This document shows, piece by piece, positions 16,436 through 26,369 of a stretch of DNA of 64,000 bases. Position 1 is the first letter of the stretch; each line of letters starts with the position of its first letter. Location: assembly GCF_019457885.1 (NCBI RefSeq), contig NZ_JAHZST010000006.1, forward strand, positions 62,001 to 126,000, read 5' to 3'. The translations under genes were made by a program, and so were the position numbers. Below the pieces are notes generated by a model. That model was not told the DNA's origin. It did no database searches and saw nothing but the letters and a program-made list of their open reading frames with translations. This stretch comes from Shewanella nanhaiensis (GTDB taxonomy: Bacteria > Pseudomonadota > Gammaproteobacteria > Enterobacterales > Shewanellaceae).

Positions 16436-18481
16436 ATGACATCGTTTCACTCGGGGAGAGGAGTAAAGCCTCTCACATTAGCTATCTCGCTGGCACTGGC
16501 TGCGAGTAATGTGTACGCAGAAGAGTCAGCAGTTAACGAGAGCAAGGTGATTGAGTCAATTGCAGTTGTCGGCCAAACGACCAACACTGAGATCACCCCC
16601 GATGAGCTTGAGAAGTATCAAGCCAATGATCTTGCCGATATTTTTAGATTTGTACCTTCAGTTTCTGTGGGAGGCTCTTTAGGGATAGCACAGAAGGTCT
16701 ATATTCGTGGTCTAGAAGACACCTTATTCAATGTTACCGTCGACGGTGCGCCGCAAACTGGTACTCTATTTCACCATATTGGTCGCGTGGCGATCGATCC
16801 TGAGTTGTTAAAAGAGGTCGAAGTGCAGGCGGGTGCTGGAGAGGCAACCAGTGGCGCAGGTGCTATTGGTGGAGCGATCCGCTTTAAAACCAAAGGAGTC
16901 GATGATCTGCTTAGTTCTGACGAGCTGTTTGGTGGAACGATTAAAGCGGGTTACTTCAGTAATGACGGTTACAAAACCAGTGGTACCTTTTATGGAAGGC
17001 TTTCGGATAGCTGGGGAGTATTAGGATCTTACATTTATATCGACCGTGACAATATGGAAGATGGTGATGGCAACGAACTCTACGGCACCTCAGCTGAGCA
17101 GAGTTTAGGCTACGTTAAGGTTAATGGTGAATTGACCGATAAGCAGACCTTAAGTCTTAGTTATGAGAAGCGTAATGAGGAGGGGGAGTTTGGGGCAAGA
17201 CCTAACTGGCCAACCTTAGAGGGAGACACGCTATTTCCTATGGAGGGTGATCGTGAGACCTTTGTGTTAAATCATCTTTTTTCTGCCAATGACTTCATTA
17301 ATCTTGAAACAAGCTTGTTCCATACTCAATCTTCGGTGGAGCAGAATCGTTTCGATCGTTGGGGGCTCTATGGTGCAGAGATGAAAACCTATGGCTTTGA
17401 TATTCGTAATATCAGCCTATTGGGCAATCACACCCTGACCTATGGTATTGAGTATCGTAAAGACAAGGTCAGTAGTGAGTATCTTGCCGATGCCAGCGTA
17501 TGGCAGAAGTGGGCTTGGGATCCGAATATCGGTAAGTTCCAAGAGGAGGGGGAAGTTAAAGGTGTGTATCTGCAGGATCACTGGCAGATCAATAATGAAC
17601 TCCTACTCAGCTTTGGTGTGCGCTACGATCAATATGATGTTGAGCAGGTAACTTATGATAATCAAACCGACAGCGACGGTGTTAGCCCGAATATAGGCCT
17701 GAATTATGACTTCCATCCGAACTGGAGATTGACCTTAGGGTACGCTCAAGCGATGCGGGGCAAAGAGGTAGGTGATGCCTTTACCTTAGCGCAAGCGCCA
17801 GATTGGGTATCAATCGATCCTGCTCTCGATGCTGAAAAGGTGGATAACACCGAAATTGGTTTGAACTACCATGATGAGCATTGGCAGGTGACCGCTTCTG
17901 TGTATCAATCTGATATCGATGATGTCATCTATGATCAACTAGGCCGTGGTGTTTATTTTGAGAATATTGGTCAGTTAGAAACTAAAGGTTTCGAGCTAAA
18001 AGCTGTTTACTGGTATGAAGATTGGCGTGTACAAGCCAGTTACAGTAATAACGATGCTGAGCTAAACGGTAATACTGTCGAGGGCTATGAGCATATCGGT
18101 TTGGCTAATGCTCGCGGTGATACCTTAGGTTTAAATGTTAACTATGCGCTTTCTGATAATCTTGAGATGGGTTGGAACTTTAGTTATGTCAGCGATCTCA
18201 ATGATATCGAGGTCCTTCAACGTGGCGTAGAGATAGGTTGGATAGAGCAGACTCAAACTATCGATAAGCCGGGTTATCAGGTCCATGATATCTATGTTCA
18301 ATGGGTTCCGCTAAATAGTGAAAGCTTGACGGTAAATCTCGCGGTACAGAACCTGTTTAATGAGCAGTATCGTGATCACTCAAGTGTTGGTGATTATAAC
18401 AAAATCAAAGGTTGGGAAGGGGTTGCAGGCCTCTATGAGGCTGGTCGAGATATCCGTGTCTCAATGACTTACCAGTTCTAA
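16436..18481 (+). CDS. TonB-dependent outer-membrane receptor, FrpB/FetA-like
   Basis: 681 residues from the ATG at 16436; the upstream TTG would overlap the Fur-like box. Signal peptide about residues 1-30 (ISLALAASNVYAEE), plug domain about 35-160 (QKVYIRGLEDTLFNVTVDG and EVEVQAGAGEATSGAGAIGG are typical), then a 22-strand-type barrel ending in an aromatic residue (SMTYQF). The plug closely resembles FrpB/FetA siderophore receptors. With the Fur-like site this points to a ferric chelate, but the substrate cannot be read from sequence. It follows a two-component system transcribed the same way after 138 bases. Confidence 0.88.
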   Translation: MTSFHSGRGVKPLTLAISLALAASNVYAEESAVNESKVIESIAVVGQTTNTEITPDELEKYQANDLADIFRFVPSVSVGGSLGIAQKVYIRGLEDTLFNVTVDGAPQTGTLFHHIGRVAIDPELLKEVEVQAGAGEATSGAGAIGGAIRFKTKGVDDLLSSDELFGGTIKAGYFSNDGYKTSGTFYGRLSDSWGVLGSYIYIDRDNMEDGDGNELYGTSAEQSLGYVKVNGELTDKQTLSLSYEKRNEEGEFGARPNWPTLEGDTLFPMEGDRETFVLNHLFSANDFINLETSLFHTQSSVEQNRFDRWGLYGAEMKTYGFDIRNISLLGNHTLTYGIEYRKDKVSSEYLADASVWQKWAWDPNIGKFQEEGEVKGVYLQDHWQINNELLLSFGVRYDQYDVEQVTYDNQTDSDGVSPNIGLNYDFHPNWRLTLGYAQAMRGKEVGDAFTLAQAPDWVSIDPALDAEKVDNTEIGLNYHDEHWQVTASVYQSDIDDVIYDQLGRGVYFENIGQLETKGFELKAVYWYEDWRVQASYSNNDAELNGNTVEGYEHIGLANARGDTLGLNVNYALSDNLEMGWNFSYVSDLNDIEVLQRGVEIGWIEQTQTIDKPGYQVHDIYVQWVPLNSESLTVNLAVQNLFNEQYRDHSSVGDYNKIKGWEGVAGLYEAGRDIRVSMTYQF

Positions 18482-18515
18482 AGAGTTATTTGATAACTGT
18501 TTTTAAGTTGTCACT

Positions 18516-18543
18516 AAAAAGCCTGCAATAGTTGCGGGCTTTT
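18516..18543 (+). terminator. Rho-independent terminator after the TonB receptor
   Basis: AAAAAGCC and GGCTTTT outer arms with inner GCAA/TTGC pairing (one G-T wobble), 34 bases after the stop. Confidence 0.85.
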
Positions 18544-18616
18544 GTCAGTGTAAAAAGCGGCTGATTATGAGAGACTCTGCTCCATTGAACGAACAGGAAT
18601 CAAGAGTACTAATCAG

Positions 18617-18856
18617 ATGAATGATGAACAGAATATTATCGACAACCTAGATGATTTAAGACGCTTTTTGGTATCGGTTGAAACCGGTGGTTTAGGTCTT
18701 CAAGGTGTTGAAGGCGTGGGTATGGCAACCAATAATGCCGATGGCCGTCACTTTGTTGCAGTGTTTGATGCCAACCATAAGCTTTTACATGCGCGTTGGG
18801 TGACCGATGAAGTGTATGAAAATGGTAAAGAGATGGTGCGTGATGGTGTAAGGTAA
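18617..18856 (+). CDS. Small hypothetical protein upstream of the cupin gene
   Basis: 79 residues, soluble, with an acidic helical N-terminus (DEQNIIDNLDDLRRFL), a glycine-rich centre (TGGLGLQGVEGVG) and a compact C-terminal alpha/beta part (HFVAVFDANHKLLHARWV). No recognised motif or signal. It starts 73 bases after the receptor terminator and ends 34 bases before the cupin gene in the same direction, so a two-gene unit is likely. The coding assignment rests on this spacing and on protein-like composition. Confidence 0.65.
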   Translation: MNDEQNIIDNLDDLRRFLVSVETGGLGLQGVEGVGMATNNADGRHFVAVFDANHKLLHARWVTDEVYENGKEMVRDGVR

Positions 18857-18890
18857 AACAACAAAGTACTAGCAGCAATAGAGTGATGTT

Positions 18891-19379
18891 ATGACTGATA
18901 AGCTATCTTTGGAAACTGCGGACTCATTTATTGAGCATCTGAAACTAGAGCAGCATGTTGAAGGGGGTTATTTCCGTTCTTCATATCGCTCTGATGAGCA
19001 GTTTGATGATACTCGACCTCTTTGGACAAGTATCTACTTTCTGTTACGCACTGGAGAGGTATCTAACTTTCACCGTTTGACGGCCGATGAGATGTGGTAT
19101 TTCCATGCAGGTCAATCGCTTACTATTTACATGATTGATGAGGCAGGGGAGCTAACTACGGCTCTGTTAGGGTTAAACCTTGCAGCTGGTGAGCGGCCAC
19201 AGTTTTTGGTCCCTAAGGGATGTATTTTCGGCTCGGCTATGAATAATCCAGGATTTTCGTTAGTGGGTTGCATGGTGTCGCCAGGCTTTACGTTCGATGA
19301 TTTTGAACTGTTTAGTCAAGAGTGGTTACTGGCCCAATACCCCCAGCATAAAGAGGTTATCACCCGCCTTAGTCGTTAG
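18891..19379 (+). CDS. Cupin domain protein of the DUF985 (Cupin_5) family
   Basis: 162 residues, the usual family length. The beginning EQHVEGGYFRSSYRS and the central NFHRLTADEMWYFHAGQSL are typical: the histidines and glutamate there are the probable metal ligands of the cupin barrel. VPKGCIFGSAM is the family's second cupin motif. Related proteins are described as possible sugar epimerase-like or metal-binding cupins, but no reaction is established. It ends 29 bases before a very strong bidirectional terminator. Confidence 0.85.
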   Translation: MTDKLSLETADSFIEHLKLEQHVEGGYFRSSYRSDEQFDDTRPLWTSIYFLLRTGEVSNFHRLTADEMWYFHAGQSLTIYMIDEAGELTTALLGLNLAAGERPQFLVPKGCIFGSAMNNPGFSLVGCMVSPGFTFDDFELFSQEWLLAQYPQHKEVITRLSR

Positions 19380-19408
19380 ATTGAATAACCCCTTTTAGCA
19401 GATAAAAG

Positions 19409-19444
19409 AGAGCCAGTATCAACATCCGTTGATACTGGCTCTTT
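19409..19444. terminator. Strong bidirectional terminator between cupin and metalloprotease genes
   Basis: Fifteen-base perfect arms (AGAGCCAGTATCAAC and its complement) with a four-base loop, A-run on the left and T-run on the right, between two convergent genes. It serves both. Confidence 0.93.
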
Positions 19445-19483
19445 ACACTTTACCCTGAGATTTTTTAAGACTTGTTGTATAGC

Positions 19484-21625
19484 TTATCTAAATTTGAGTT
19501 TTGCTCTGCCTTTAAGGTTGTCATTGTCTTTGACAACAAGTTTTACCTTAGAGGCGCGGTTGCCAAATTTAATGGTAACTGGGCCAGAGGCTTTGCTGCC
19601 ATCATTAAACTTCCATCTGTGCTGGGTGATATAGCCATCGTCATCATAGCTAAGTGATACAAAAACATGGATAAACCATAGGTTTATATGCTTAATCACA
19701 GCGGTAGGTTTACTCTTTTTAGATACTGAGATTGTTTGTGAACTGGTGTGAGACAGGCCGTCATCGTCGGTCACGGTGAGGCTCACCAGATAATCGCCGC
19801 TTTGACCATAGCGATGGGTCAAGGTTTCGGTATCTGCACTGCTTCCATCACCAAGATCCCACAGGTAACTGACTATCTCGCCATCCTCATCACTGGCGGT
19901 GCTAGTAAAGCTGACCTTACTGTTTTTGATATTAAAGTCAAAGCTAGCAACAGGGGCGATATTCTCCTCCTCATCTTCGATGATAGTGATCAGCAGAGGC
20001 GGATTATCGGCAGGGGCATTAGCGCCCGAGAGAATGATATTGAACTGAGTGTCACCTTCCAGGTTATCGTTATCTAAGATATTGATGGTTAGTGTTTTAG
20101 TGGTTTCGTCAGCAGCAAAAACTACATGGGTGTCGATGGCCTCATAATGGATGCCAGCCATGGCAGTCAGATCTTGGGTCGCTACTTGAATCGAGGTTTC
20201 ACCTGCAACGCTGCCCTCTCTTTGTAAGGTAAAGGTGAAACTCATGCCATCTTCGGCAACGCTATCGCTGCTTAATACTGCATGCACCTTGTCCTGAGAT
20301 ACGGCATCTACCTGTATGCTATCGAAAGAGGCATCGCCTTTTTCTCCCTGAACTTGGTAGTCGAGTCTAAACTGAACCTTCTTCCCTGCGTACTCATCGA
20401 GATCCACATTAACCTGCTCCCACTCTCCATCTGTGTGTTTTTGACCTATCATCTGCCAAACAGGAAGCCAGTTTTGGCCATTATCTAATGTGGCTTCAAT
20501 GGAGAGTGTGCCCATATCCTCACCATACATGGAGAAGTAGAACGCCATTGTTGGAGAATTCTTGCTAGTGAAGTCAAAGCATGGGCTGAGCATGGCAACA
20601 TGATCGCCTTCGCTAATAAAATCATCCATCCTACTGGTGTCGACATGGATAAAGCTATGGCCCTCTACGGGCTCATCGGCACCGGTGCGCGATGAGGAGG
20701 TGTCACTGTCAAAGCGCCAGTTATATCTGTTATTGGCGACATCCTGAACCCAAGGGGTTGCAGCTACTACCTCGTTAACGTTAAAGCCTTCATGGTGAGG
20801 ATATTCAATCACTTGGGTTGAGTTATCACAGGTTGGAACGGTTCGACCTTCGCCATACTTGTCATAAAGATGGTACTTGTCGGTGGAGATCAGACTTAGC
20901 ATACGAGTCTGCTGCTGCGGGGAGAAGTGAGTACGGCAGCGGTTTCTGCCTCCGCTCATGATGTTTTTAGCATCTGGAGCATAAAGCACTCCCTCATCAT
21001 CAACAAGGTCACCGTTATATACACAGTTTTCTATGTAATCATCTTCATCGGGATCTGGAGGGGTATCGATAATATGATCGCCATATTTCCAACCCATAGG
21101 ACCTGCTAGCAGCGAAATTGGGCCATCACTGTTACTTGAGTAGGTGTGTCTGATGCTGAGGTTGTGACCTATCTCATGGGCGGTGGTGGAGTAGATAAGA
21201 TCTTCGGGATCGACCTCTACAGCATCCGTTGCTTCATAGGGCCACCAAGCGTGACCATTAAGGCGTTTGAGCTCGGTCACGAGTATGTTGTAGCTATTGA
21301 GGTCAAAGAAGGGTCTGACTAGCTCCTCATCGTCTGTGTCCCACCCATCTTCTGGATCATGGAAACCCGGTACATCTTCGTTGGTAATATAAACCGTATC
21401 TTTATGATTAAACTGCACGCCCATAGATTGGTAGTATAAGTTTAACTTTTCGATCCCCTCTCTTAGTGTCTCCCCATCTGCTTGCGCATCTGTTCCCTGT
21501 TTATCTGCTGCGGCAACTAGAAAGCGAACATCTAGTACCTTAACCTCATTGTCCTCTGCTAGAGATTGAGAGGAAAACAACAATAAGGCTATCACTCCAT
21601 ATAAGCTGCGATATGAATATTTCAC
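19484..21625 (-). CDS. Secreted metzincin metalloprotease with MAM-like, Calx-beta and PKD domains
   Basis: 713 residues from a GTG start preceded by TGGAGA. Signal peptide residues 1-23 (LLLFSSQSLAED). Catalytic domain about 25-260 with the zinc site HEIGHNLSIRH (HExxHxxxxxH), a reprolysin/M12B-like metzincin, and a later NIMSG consistent with the Met-turn. Residues ~290-440 resemble a MAM or jelly-roll domain (DASFDSIQVD). A Calx-beta repeat follows (~445-545, ending ILDNDNLEGDTQFNIIL), then one clear PKD domain (~555-640, YLWDLGDGS) and a second, degenerate one. It should act outside the cell, on protein or polymer-bound substrate. No type-specific secretion gene is adjacent. Confidence 0.85.
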   Translation of the reverse strand: MKYSYRSLYGVIALLLFSSQSLAEDNEVKVLDVRFLVAAADKQGTDAQADGETLREGIEKLNLYYQSMGVQFNHKDTVYITNEDVPGFHDPEDGWDTDDEELVRPFFDLNSYNILVTELKRLNGHAWWPYEATDAVEVDPEDLIYSTTAHEIGHNLSIRHTYSSNSDGPISLLAGPMGWKYGDHIIDTPPDPDEDDYIENCVYNGDLVDDEGVLYAPDAKNIMSGGRNRCRTHFSPQQQTRMLSLISTDKYHLYDKYGEGRTVPTCDNSTQVIEYPHHEGFNVNEVVAATPWVQDVANNRYNWRFDSDTSSSRTGADEPVEGHSFIHVDTSRMDDFISEGDHVAMLSPCFDFTSKNSPTMAFYFSMYGEDMGTLSIEATLDNGQNWLPVWQMIGQKHTDGEWEQVNVDLDEYAGKKVQFRLDYQVQGEKGDASFDSIQVDAVSQDKVHAVLSSDSVAEDGMSFTFTLQREGSVAGETSIQVATQDLTAMAGIHYEAIDTHVVFAADETTKTLTINILDNDNLEGDTQFNIILSGANAPADNPPLLITIIEDEEENIAPVASFDFNIKNSKVSFTSTASDEDGEIVSYLWDLGDGSSADTETLTHRYGQSGDYLVSLTVTDDDGLSHTSSQTISVSKKSKPTAVIKHINLWFIHVFVSLSYDDDGYITQHRWKFNDGSKASGPVTIKFGNRASKVKLVVKDNDNLKGRAKLKFR

Positions 21626-22166
21626 GTTAATATCTCCATCACTTTATTATTATCTGTTGGTGTTTATCTGCTTGTTGATTGTCTTTAATTAGTCCATGGT
21701 CAATTCACCTTTGCGGCAGCGCTAACGCCCTGACTGCCGAATCTCACTTGTGTGAATATACTCATCAGATAGTGGGTGGGAGATTTCTAAAACCTTTCTA
21801 AGCTCGTTTTTATATCTATTTTTTATCTCTACCAGCAACTCATTGAATTTCATAGGGTGGTTTTGTTGGAGTATTAAACTGATTGTGAGTGCTTTCGTGG
21901 TGTTTTATCTTGAACCTTGTTGCTGAGGGAGAACATCTTAGATAGCTGAGGGAGTCATTAATCTTTAAATCAGTGTCGTCATCTCTTGTTATGGCGACAC
22001 TCATTCACCTGAATCATACCCCTAAAAATCCTTCCTATATCACATTATTAATTAATCAAACCTCGCTGGTGTCATGATTGCGTATCCAGTCACAATCTAA
22101 AGTGAAATTATGGATATGATCCGTGCTCCTAATCCAATGTCGGGTTATGAACATGAGAATAAATAA
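21626..22166. other. 541-base gene-free stretch between divergent genes
   Basis: Separates the divergent protease and outer-membrane protein genes and must hold both promoters. A weak CRP-like match (TGTGAATATACTCATC) lies near 21752. No open frame, tRNA or strong palindrome was seen. Confidence 0.5.
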
Positions 22167-23303
22167 GTGAAAAAGCTAAAGTTATCTATTTTAATTGGTG
22201 CGTTATTAGGTACTTCAACAGCTGTGATGGCCGATGAGTTCAAGCCTTCTGTTGATTTGGGCGGTGCTGTAAAGGTTAAGTACTTCGTTGATGATGGCAA
22301 TGAAGCGTCTAAATCAAATGGCGGTACATTCGCATTTGACGCATTAGAACTCGATATCGATAGCCATATTAGTGAAAACTGGACCGCAAGTGCTAAGTAC
22401 GTTTTCAAAAACTCTTCAAGCAATCATTTCATTAAGTACGCTTTTGCTGCGTACAATGGTGTTGAAGATTGGCAGTTCCAGGGTGGTGTTATCAGCAAGC
22501 CATTTGGTAATAAGAGCTTCATCTCACACAACTGGTGGGAGAGTATCAACTACTACATGGGCTTTGAGGATGACTATGATCTAGGTGCTAAAGCTATCTA
22601 TAGCAGTGGCAACTGGACCTCTGAAGTAGCATTTTTCAAGAACAGTGAATACTACTCATCATCTGATACCCGCGGTTATGCTGCAGATGCCTTCACAGGT
22701 TCTATTGGCGATAACACCTATGACAATGAAGAAACCAATACATTCAACATCCGCCAGTCTTATGTTTTTGACTATGACAAGCTAACAGTCCAAGTTGGCG
22801 CGTCACTAGAGTACGGACAGCTATATAATGCCACCCATGACGACCATGGAACATCGACAGCCTATGCTGTTCACTTAGATGCTCAGTACAGCGGTTACCA
22901 GCTACAGCTACAGATGGTTGATTATGACTATGATCAATATGATAGCGAAAACAGCAATGGTCTATATGCGATGAAGATGGGCGGTGGCGCTTATGAAGTG
23001 GCTGCTAAAGGTCAAATCTTTGCTGCTAATATCGCCAAATCTATCGGTTATGATTGGGGGACAGTTACCCTGTATAACGACTATAGCCTCTTGACACCAG
23101 ACACAGATATTAACGCTAATCTAAATGATTCGGTGATCAATACAACTGGTGTGAGTATTGGGGTATCTGACTTCTTTATTTTTGTTGATCATATCTACGG
23201 CAAGAACGCTGTATGGTTAGGTGGTCAACAAGGTCTTGGTATCGAAAACCAAGATGATAATTTCTACTCTCTATTCAATATCAGCGTAGCTTACTATTTC
23301 TAA
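22167..23303 (+). CDS. Outer-membrane beta-barrel protein (porin-like)
   Basis: 378 residues from a GTG start that directly begins a signal peptide (MKKLKLSILIGALLG to cleavage near AVMA-DEF). The mature protein alternates hydrophobic and polar residues, is rich in Tyr, Asp and Asn, and ends with an aromatic residue (VAYYF), the BAM-targeting signature. The overall pattern fits a 16-18-strand porin of the phosphate-selective OprP/O or related group, but the selectivity cannot be assigned. Only a weak ribosome site precedes the GTG. Confidence 0.75.
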   Translation: MKKLKLSILIGALLGTSTAVMADEFKPSVDLGGAVKVKYFVDDGNEASKSNGGTFAFDALELDIDSHISENWTASAKYVFKNSSSNHFIKYAFAAYNGVEDWQFQGGVISKPFGNKSFISHNWWESINYYMGFEDDYDLGAKAIYSSGNWTSEVAFFKNSEYYSSSDTRGYAADAFTGSIGDNTYDNEETNTFNIRQSYVFDYDKLTVQVGASLEYGQLYNATHDDHGTSTAYAVHLDAQYSGYQLQLQMVDYDYDQYDSENSNGLYAMKMGGGAYEVAAKGQIFAANIAKSIGYDWGTVTLYNDYSLLTPDTDINANLNDSVINTTGVSIGVSDFFIFVDHIYGKNAVWLGGQQGLGIENQDDNFYSLFNISVAYYF

Positions 23304-23316
23304 TCTTAAGACTCGT

Positions 23317-23350
23317 AAAAGAGATCTAGAATACACACTAGATCTCTTTT
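23317..23350. terminator. Terminator after the porin-like gene
   Basis: Perfect 13-base arms AAAAGAGATCTAG/CTAGATCTCTTTT with an eight-base loop, 13 bases past the stop. It can also serve the convergent gene at 23379. Confidence 0.92.
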
Positions 23351-23378
23351 GAATCTCTTTCTTATCAGTAGAGAGGAT

Positions 23379-23690
23379 TTAGTCTGCGTTAACAGAGCGT
23401 AAGAATGTTTTTCTATGGTTATACTTATGATTAATATCAATATTTTCTGAAAGTGTCATAGTAACCGCTTTAACCACTTCCCCATCAGCTTGAAATTTGC
23501 TGACACTATGATTAACAAAATCAACCACAAAAATACTCTCATGAGCTTGATCAACTAAATTTGTATCTGCCTGCTGTAGTCGTTGTGAGGCGGAGCAATC
23601 ATTACACTCAATTGTGCTGAAGTGGGCATAAGAGGCGCCGGAAAGTAATGAGCCGAAAAGTAGTCCAGCAGTTATAATTATTTTATTCAT
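23379..23690 (-). CDS. Small exported protein with a CxxC motif
   Basis: 103 residues from the ATG at 23690 (MNKIIITAGLLF), chosen over an upstream in-frame ATG because GGGAGAG sits just before it and it begins the signal peptide (cleavage near SYA-HF). The mature part starts with ECNDC, a CxxC pair that could be redox-active or bind metal, followed by a short beta-rich domain (IFVVDFVNHSVSKF) and a basic tail. Not recognised. It should be periplasmic. Confidence 0.65.
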   Translation of the reverse strand: MNKIIITAGLLFGSLLSGASYAHFSTIECNDCSASQRLQQADTNLVDQAHESIFVVDFVNHSVSKFQADGEVVKAVTMTLSENIDINHKYNHRKTFLRSVNAD

Positions 23691-23977
23691 GTTCTCTCCC
23701 ATATTAACCTTAATCATTTTGTGATCTAAGTCACACTTATTGTGCTGGTTAAATTCTAAATTGTCCATCAGTTTCGTTAACTTTTACTTACTGATTTTAA
23801 CTATTACCTGTTTTATATTAATGACTTATAAATGGTTGACTAAATTAAGATTGGCTACTATAGGGCTGATTTTTTACTGCTATTTGCTGTAATGTTGATG
23901 GGAAAAAAGCGTGAAGATGATGATTTAAAGAGATGTTGTGTTATACCAATCGGTGTTAACTGATATCAATTTTTGAT

Positions 23978-24010
23978 AAAAAAGCCAGTCAGTGAACTGA
24001 CTGGCTTTTT
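23978..24010. terminator. Terminator beyond the M13 peptidase gene
   Basis: Arms AAAAAAGCCAGTCAG/CTGACTGGCTTTTT around TGAA, with runs on both sides. It lies just downstream of the - strand peptidase gene. Confidence 0.92.
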
Positions 24011-24046
24011 ACTTACTTTATCAAAGCTTAGTGCTGTCTATTTGTG

Positions 24047-26119
24047 TTACCAGATGCGAACGCGCTGATCTTCAGGAAGATACAGCTCATCACCCGGTTT
24101 TACATCAAATGCCTTGTACCAAGCATCGTGGTTACGTGGAGCTTGTGCGCGGTAACGGCCAGGAGCGTGAGTACCTGCACGTAGCTGGTTTAACATGCTC
24201 TGCTCGGTGCGCTTCTCTTTCCATACCTGTGCCCAAGCAAGGAAGAAGCGTTGATCGCCAGTCACACCGTCTATAACAGGGGCTACTTTACCGTTCAAGC
24301 TGAGCTTGTAGGCGTGGTACGCCATAGAGAGGCCACCCACATCGCCAATATTCTCACCTAAGCTGTTACGGCCATTGACGAAGTTATCTGGAATTGGCTC
24401 ATACTTGCTGTACTGCGCGGCAAGCTGATCGGCCTTGGCTTCAAATGCGGCGCGGTCAGCGTCTGTCCACCAGTTACGCTGAATACCGTTTGCATCTGAT
24501 TTTGAACCTTGATCATCGAAACCATGGCCCATTTCGTGACCGATAACCGCACCAATACCGCCGTAGTTCACTGCAGGATCGGCATTGGGATCGAAAAACG
24601 GTGGTTGCAAAATTGCCGCAGGGAACACAATCTCGTTAAACGAGCTGTTGTAATAGGCATTCACACGCTGTGGTGTCATGCCCCAACGGTTACGGTCGGT
24701 TTTCTTTAGCTCTTTGGCTATGCTGTCGGCTTTAAAGTATTGACGTAGGTTTTGGATATTTCCGACTAGATCTTTATTGGTTAACTTAAGACCATCAAAC
24801 TCTTGCCACACATCTGGGTAACCAATCTTAGGGTTAAATGCGGCAAGTTTTGCATGAGCGTTAACCTTAGTGTCTGCGCCCATCCAATCGAGACCGTCGA
24901 TACGTTGACCCATAGCTGTGCGTAGGTTTTCAACCAGCTCAGCCATCTGCTGCTTTGATGACTCTGGGAAGTAGCGCGCCACATAAACCTTACCAATGGC
25001 AAAGCCAAGTGATTGTGTGCCTGACATCTCAGAGATAGCACGCTTCCAACGTGGGCGAGGCTCCTCCTGACCACTTAATGTTTTGCCATTAAAGGCAAAA
25101 TTAGCGGCGTAGATATCTTCAGAGAGTAACCCTGCATTATTGCTGATGGTGTGGAAGGTCAGGTAATCCTGCCATACACTGAGTGGCTCTTGGTTGACCA
25201 AGGCGATCATCGCTTTAATCGGCTCAGGCTGTGACATATTCAGCTGAGGAACCTGATAACCTGTCTCCTTGAAGTAGAGATCCCAATTAAACCCTGGGTA
25301 CTCTTTAGCAAGCTCAGTACGCTTTATCTGGTTTAGAGTCAGATCGCGATTACGACGCTTCTCACGAGGCCATTGACCTTCGGCCATCTTGGTCTCTAGC
25401 GCTAAAATTTCAGTCGCACGAGCTTTGCCATCTTTTATTCCGGCAAAGGCAAGCATCTCGGCGATATGCTCAACATAGGCGGTGCGAATTTTGACAAAGC
25501 GCTCGCTATCCTCAAGGTAGTAGGAACGGTCGGGAAGCCCTAATCCAGTGGCACCCATTGACATCTCATACTGGTTTGGATCTAAGCGGTTAAACCACAT
25601 ACCGCCTGCGATAGGTGAGCTTGCACCTGTTAGCCAAGCGCCGCCGAAGATCTTAGTTACATCATCGGTCGATTTGATCTGCTTGATTGAATCTAAAGTA
25701 GGTTGTATTGGAGTGATACCTAGTTTGTTAGCGGTATCAGTATCCATATAGGCTTGATAGAAGTCTGCAATTAGCTGCTCTTCAGCGTTAAGGTCGCTGC
25801 GGCTAGCGATATCATCGATGATCTCTTTAACCTGCTTTTCGCTGCGCTCCGCTAAACCGGTAAAGGCGCCAAAGCGAGTCTTGTCTGCTGGCATCACATA
25901 GTTGTCATACCAAGTGCCGCTAGCATACATAAAAAAGTCATCGCCAGGCTTAACGGCTTCGTTACGCGCCGAAAGATCAACACCAAAACTACCTAGCTCT
26001 GCCTTGGTTGAACTGGCTGCTGTCACTGCCTTCTCAACGTCACTGTTTTTAACTTCTGATGTGCCGCAAGCCGCTAAAAATGTGCTGGCTAAGGCGATAG
26101 CGATTAAGGATTTTTTCAT
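24047..26119 (-). CDS. pepO: M13 (neprilysin-like) zinc metallopeptidase, lipoprotein
   Basis: 690 residues. Lipoprotein signal with lipobox LAAC at about residue 18. Zinc site HEMGH within VIGHEMGHGFDDQG, and the third ligand in GENIGDVGGLS, the standard M13 arrangement; the N-terminal GVDLSARNEAVKPGDDFFMYASG is also family-typical. It hydrolyses peptides in the periplasm or at the outer membrane. Good AAGGAAGA ribosome site. It is monocistronic with its own terminator. Confidence 0.92.
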   Translation of the reverse strand: MKKSLIAIALASTFLAACGTSEVKNSDVEKAVTAASSTKAELGSFGVDLSARNEAVKPGDDFFMYASGTWYDNYVMPADKTRFGAFTGLAERSEKQVKEIIDDIASRSDLNAEEQLIADFYQAYMDTDTANKLGITPIQPTLDSIKQIKSTDDVTKIFGGAWLTGASSPIAGGMWFNRLDPNQYEMSMGATGLGLPDRSYYLEDSERFVKIRTAYVEHIAEMLAFAGIKDGKARATEILALETKMAEGQWPREKRRNRDLTLNQIKRTELAKEYPGFNWDLYFKETGYQVPQLNMSQPEPIKAMIALVNQEPLSVWQDYLTFHTISNNAGLLSEDIYAANFAFNGKTLSGQEEPRPRWKRAISEMSGTQSLGFAIGKVYVARYFPESSKQQMAELVENLRTAMGQRIDGLDWMGADTKVNAHAKLAAFNPKIGYPDVWQEFDGLKLTNKDLVGNIQNLRQYFKADSIAKELKKTDRNRWGMTPQRVNAYYNSSFNEIVFPAAILQPPFFDPNADPAVNYGGIGAVIGHEMGHGFDDQGSKSDANGIQRNWWTDADRAAFEAKADQLAAQYSKYEPIPDNFVNGRNSLGENIGDVGGLSMAYHAYKLSLNGKVAPVIDGVTGDQRFFLAWAQVWKEKRTEQSMLNQLRAGTHAPGRYRAQAPRNHDAWYKAFDVKPGDELYLPEDQRVRIW

Positions 26120-26299
26120 TTTTTATATTCTTCCTTGCTAAAGTGGGTCGCTGTTAAATAAACCTGTACATACTCCAATGTTGTCAAAAAATGTCAACAT
26201 CTGATTTGTTAGCAAATTTAAGTAAAGTTTGAATGAAAAACTAACTATGTTATCTATGTTAACGCTTACAGATTAATTGGCGATTAAAGCTCAGAAGGT

Positions 26300-26320
26300 C
26301 CGGGCTTTGTCCTGCTAGAG
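26300..26320. repeat. Degenerate fragment of the dispersed palindromic repeat
   Basis: CGGGCTTTGTCCTGCTAGAG resembles the start of the full repeats at 34162 and 40243 (GGGCTTCGCCCTGCTAGAA). It lies in the divergent spacer between the M13 peptidase and permease genes. Confidence 0.4.
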
Positions 26321-26369
26321 AGAAGATGAATAGCCCGATAAATAGAGTATGAAGAGGATTTAAGCGTCA

